NCBI GenBank assembly: GCA_000310025.1
Contig: FN649728.1
Span: 4,485,976-4,549,975 of the forward strand
Direction: 5' to 3'
DNA: 64,000 nt
Source: Ectocarpus siliculosus
Taxonomy: Eukaryota > Sar > Phaeophyceae > Ectocarpales > Ectocarpaceae
Below, one piece after another: positions 62,101-64,000 of this stretch. The translations under genes and the position numbers were made by a program. The notes under the pieces are model-generated. The model saw nothing but the letters and a program-made list of their open reading frames with translations. It was not told the origin of the DNA and did no database searches. Numbering within the stretch: position 1 is the first letter of the stretch; every line of letters begins with the position of its first letter.

Positions 62101-64000
62101 TGTTAACAGTGTGCTTGAATCCTCCCTCGGCTCTAGGGGGGCGCAGGGTTTGCAAGAGGGGGGAGACTACCTCCAGGGAATGCCACCTACATGTAGTACT
62201 GAATACTAGGCATGGCAACTCCGCACGAGCGCACGCATAGCGCTGCCAGCAGCAGGCGGGCGCGAGACGGCCACGCAAGACTGCCGATGCTGCTGCTAAA
62301 GGACTCCGGCTTGTCTCCCTTGTCCAACCCGCACGTCAACTTATATGCCCTAACGCTGGCGTTTTCACTGGTTTTTATCTACGAAGTACGCATATACTAC
62401 TGCAACACAGCACAAAAAGTGTCCACGATTCACGTGTAGATAGACACGCCTCCCGGGCCACCCCCCCTCCAACCCCCCGTCCCGTCCCGTCCCCGTCCGC
62501 CTCCCAAGCATCGATTTCTCTACCTCCTGAGCGTGATCACGACCCGTCCTATTTAGCTTATCGGCGCGCCCTGTAACGATCACCCGACTCTCCCACAAAC
62601 CATAGGCACAACCTGGACTTCGTTACCTGCAGCTTGAGCTTCTCGGCGGTCAGCCTGAGCTTCTCCGACTGCGCCGTCTCTGCCAACACCTCCTTCGCGC
62701 CCCCGATCCCTTCCCCGGCTCCTCCGCCTTCTGGAGGGATCGCCTCCGCCGCTGTTGCTCCGCCCCCCGAAGGACTCGAGGATTCCTCGGATGCCATTCT
62801 AAGAGAGAGGCCGCGGGGGGGGGGGGGGCATGTTGTTGCTGCTGTCTTCGAAACGCCAGTCACCTTCCTACTTGCGAAGGTATAATGCACACGATGTACT
62901 TATAGTATAAATACACGTTGGATTGGCGGCGTTAACGTAGAGAAAGGAATGTTCGGTTCTTCCATGTGGCTCCAGGCATCACAACCGCAAAAAGATAAAA
63001 CTAGTGTATATGATCGGGGGTTCATGTTCGGGGCGCCCACACCAGTAGCTCTGGACGAAGAAAGAAGGCCTGACATGACTGCAGGAACCAGCAAGAAGAA
63101 CAACTACTGCTGTATTGTCAATGATTTGGGATAGCAGACGTTGGTATGTATGCTGTCTTGCTTCATTGTTCTTCTAAGAAAGAGGCACTTTCGCGTCACG
63201 TTGTCCGTACTACTGTACAGGAATAGTAGTAGTGTACAAGACTCGATAGACTTCTGCCGTCGCATGTACCGGTAGGCATTTAGTCTACAGCAGTGTTGTG
63301 CACATCGTGTGGATGAAGGAGGGAGCATTTGAGCATTTTGCCGACAAAGGCGCGCCTAATGTTGTGTGACACTCGACACTACCCCCCTGCTTGTGATGCC
63401 CACCACTGCCGCTGTATGTACCGCTGCTGCTGTGCTTGCGTCATCATGAACAACCGCTGCTGTGTCAAGCTGTTAACCTCCATTTCAACCGCAACAGCAA
63501 CAGCAAGTGGTTGCACACAGACCAGCGCAGAAAAAAAACTATGCCCTTGTACAGACATCAACATGAAGGAGCCATTCTAAAGCATAAACAGCAGATATTA
63601 GCGTGTCATGCTTGAAGTCGTTCTTCTACCGCATGCCAGCGCGTCCAGCACGGGATGTAACGGCCCTGCCCACTCGCCTTCGTGAACTACTGCTCCCCAC
63701 TCAATCCCATGCCAACGTGCGGATCAAGCACGGGGGCGGTTTGTTGGTGAAAAACTGGGCTGTTAGACTCACGTATCCTGCACCGCCAGCAGGATTACTA
63801 CACACACAGCAGTGGGCGGTTGTGTCCCTGTGCACGCACCTCAACGCCGTTCGCGTGCGGCGCGAGCTCCACGACGTAGCAGCGACGGGCCTAGTACTCC
63901 CGTCGCTCCTTGCGCAAACTTCCCGCGAGGGGGCAGCAGCAGCCCTGCTGCGCCCAACAGCGGTAGCCGAAGCTGTTGACGCTGCCGTCTTCTGCTGCAA
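45347..64000 (-). CDS. EGY-type site-2 zinc metalloprotease (M50), at least 19 exons, 5' end beyond window
   Basis: Exons in transcript order: 63840->64000, 62627-62798, 61488-61559, 60888-60986, 60259-60323, 58957-59046, 58410-58482, 57139-57299, 56299-56440, 55486-55581, 54094-54195, 53031-53207, 52549-52617, 51855-51938, 50903-51055, 50418-50541, 49826-49977, 49326-49418 and 45347-45454 (TAA). All phases agree, giving about 730 residues in the window. The leader is Ser/Thr/Arg/Ala-rich, like a plastid transit peptide. Then come Glu/Lys/Leu coiled-coil segments, and the EGY core: TFYVTGMEKSPFAALYRGN, HEIGH (codons at 51918-51932), FGAITPLLSFPKNRKDYFD, NLMPIGSLDGG (49895-49927), LFWGLLVILFQRG and DELTEVGEGR. 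In plants EGY proteases are thylakoid-membrane S2P enzymes needed for chloroplast development. All zinc ligands are present, so it should be active. The last intron is 3.9 kb. Confidence 0.88.
46250..46545. repeat. degenerate ~150-bp tandem repeat with poly-G
   Basis: CCTTGAGCGATA recurs about 149 bp apart (near 46255 and 46404). Each is followed by a GCTA-rich piece, TACGTAT and AAAGGCAGCAG. A poly-G run and GGTACGAGACTCT precede the second unit, and GGTACGAGACTCT recurs after the assembly gap (46694). A third unit may be hidden in the gap. Confidence 0.65.
46564..46663. other. assembly gap of 100 N
   Basis: Exactly 100 N between poly-G runs, the usual placeholder for a gap of unknown size. 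It lies in the last intron of the protease gene. Confidence 0.98.
46995..47605. repeat. large inverted repeat with coding-like arms
   Basis: The left arm (about 46995-47235) and the right arm (about 47297-47605) are close inverted copies, sharing blocks such as ATGCGTAAG(A/C)TGCTTC and AAGAGAAACACGATCCTCCG. The right arm has an extra ~80-bp insert. In both arms a frame reads (Y/H)ADPDLC...AEIQ.MRK.L.SKEKHDPPRRPD before a stop, which suggests descent from a coding sequence. A minus-strand frame (MPPKKKTATPNRTTPPEQSD from about 48095) approaches the right arm. No family is recognised. Confidence 0.6.
49326..51938 (-). CDS. catalytic-core exons of the EGY-type protease
   Basis: Five exons hold the active site: 51855-51938 (FIHEIGHRVMAG...FIPSLQ), 50903-51055 (TGLFGAITPLL, AGPLLGTFVSLAVFVVGI span), 50418-50541 (LVPAGLFHSSLLVGIM), 49826-49977 (GIIVNALNLMPIGSLDGGR) and 49326-49418 (SLQLFWGLLVILFQRG). 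The exon ending at 51855 is followed by GCGAGT, so this intron appears to be of the GC-AG class. The introns carry trinucleotide runs and a LINE 3' fragment. Confidence 0.88.
50700..50800 (-). repeat. (GTT)n run in a protease intron
   Basis: AAC/AAT triplets on the plus strand, read as GTT repeats in the sense direction of the gene, about 100 bp after the donor of exon 50903-51055. Confidence 0.8.
51086..51266 (-). mobile_element. LINE 3' fragment
   Basis: It matches the 3' end of the 14.4-kb LINE: GCATGCCTTAGCGGTTAGAC, then the stretch up to CTACCGATATCAC. About 180 bp survive. The tail on the left is C-rich on the minus strand. It sits in an intron of the protease gene in the gene's own orientation. 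Confidence 0.75.
52920..53003 (-). repeat. (GTT)n run in a protease intron
   Basis: A plus-strand CAACAACAAC run begins 28 bp past the donor of exon 53031-53207. It is sense-strand GTT. Confidence 0.8.
54016..54093 (-). repeat. CACTG pentanucleotide array abutting a splice donor
   Basis: About 15.6 perfect CACTG units. On the sense (minus) strand the array is GTGCA repeated, and its first GTGCAG is the predicted donor of exon 54094-54195 (GAACAG|GTGCAG). Confidence 0.9.
54985..55440. repeat. ~65-bp minisatellite in a protease intron
   Basis: About seven diverged units containing CATTCTGCTCGAACTCCTCG, a T-rich block and CCCCTTCACCAACTCTG. The open plus-strand frame through it is caused by the repeat. 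Confidence 0.75.
56160..56262 (+). mobile_element. SINE copy
   Basis: It shares CGCTCCGTCCC, GCGA(C/G)G(C/T)CAA(T/C)GGTCTAACG and a GAGTAC plus C-rich 3' tail with the copies near 57.4, 58.0 and 58.3 kb. It lies in a protease intron. Confidence 0.65.
57325..57435 (-). mobile_element. SINE copy
   Basis: Minus orientation: CCGGC...CGCTCCGTCCCGGCATG, GAGGTCAATGGTC, then ATGAGTACCCC. It lies between protease exons. Confidence 0.65.
57758..58184. mobile_element. MITE copy D, diverged, with a nested SINE
   Basis: The ends are inverted (left GAGGCGGAGAGATGGCAACC with TAGACCGATGTTCAAAGCTC, right the inverted TACCGTAAGAGGCGGAGAGA). They resemble the TIR of copies A-C in the CCCTAGACCGATTTTCAAAGC part but differ in the first 25 bases. 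The element is longer (427 bp) because a SINE (57983-58113) sits inside it. Confidence 0.65.
57983..58113 (+). mobile_element. SINE copy nested in MITE D
   Basis: It reads CTTCGCGCTTGGTGATGTGA, CCGGTTAGAACCCGG, TGCTCCGTCCCGGC, GGTCAACGGTCTAACGACTA and ends GAGTAC followed by 13 C. It is the most complete copy and shows the family's oligo-C tail. Confidence 0.7.
58228..58353 (-). mobile_element. SINE copy
   Basis: It is the inverted partner of 57983-58113, with GCGCTTGGTGATGTGAGAGC at its head, GCTCCGTCCCGGCTTTG and GGTCAATGGTCTAGCGACTA. It lies just downstream of MITE D, 57 bp before protease exon 58410-58482. Confidence 0.7.
59100..59130 (+). repeat. (CTG)n microsatellite
   Basis: Eight or so CTG units in an intron of the protease gene. 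Confidence 0.9.
59285..59500 (-). mobile_element. LINE 3' fragment
   Basis: It matches the 14.4-kb LINE from GTTTTGCATGCCTTA to beyond ATCACTTCCCGCC, about 215 bp. It is truncated at a different point from the 51-kb copy, as expected of incomplete reverse transcription. Confidence 0.75.
63840..64000 (-). CDS. leader exon of the EGY-type protease (partial at window edge)
   Basis: The open minus-strand frame ends TTGAG|GTGCGT and encodes a sequence rich in Ala, Ser, Thr and Arg with few acidic residues (TASTASATAVGRSRAAAAPS), as in plastid transit peptides. The codon split AG|A joins the next exon (acceptor CTCTCTTAG at 62799-62807) as Arg before MASEES. The right end may be an acceptor (TTGCAG lies exactly at the window edge) or continue outward. 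An alternative is that translation starts at MASEES (62797). Confidence 0.55.

Noticed and set aside
1-64000. CRISPR arrays, rRNA genes, bacterial operons, or intact viral or LTR-type elements
   Set aside because: No spaced direct-repeat array, rRNA core motif, gene cluster without introns or LTR pair was found by reading.

Overview
This looks like nuclear DNA of a photosynthetic protist with intron-rich genes. A brown alga such as Ectocarpus is my best guess, from mid-range base composition, small exons (43-220 bp) in long introns, a chloroplast-type protease and repeat-packed introns. I could not test this by a search. There are no operons or bacterial features. Gene models were built by hand from domain motifs, GT-AG signals and reading-phase agreement, so splice sites are predictions.

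Layout. 1-190: possible tail of a gene entering from the left. About 3.0-12.9 kb (+): a 13-exon gene for a WW-MyTH4-RhoGAP protein (ARHGAP39/Vilse type). 12.9-18.4 kb: repeats, including a 5'-truncated LINE with a 16-bp target-site duplication and arrays of CATG-centred palindromic words. 18.5-19.7 kb (+): an unrecognised 401-codon ORF. 19.7-24.4 kb: mostly repeats. 24.4-30 kb and 36.2-41.2 kb (-): two tandem paralogues with the same exon lengths, encoding an unrecognised two-membrane-span protein with a Cys-rich, N-glycosylatable ectodomain. 30-36 kb: intergenic, with a terminal-inverted-repeat element. 41-45 kb: nothing convincing. 45.3 kb to beyond the right edge (-): a gene of at least 19 exons for an EGY-type site-2 metalloprotease (M50), with HEIGH and NxxPxxxLDGG zinc motifs, a coiled-coil N-terminal half and a probable plastid-targeting leader. 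Its last intron (3.9 kb) holds a 100-N assembly gap and a large inverted repeat.

The genes are not obviously functionally linked. The RhoGAP protein would act at the actin/membrane interface, the tandem pair on a cell membrane, and the protease in a plastid membrane. What ties the window together is its repeat population: a MITE family with ~50-bp inverted ends (four copies, in or next to genes), a LINE and a SINE that share a 3' end with a C-rich tail, foldback elements, and arrays of palindromic words concentrated at 11-23 kb.
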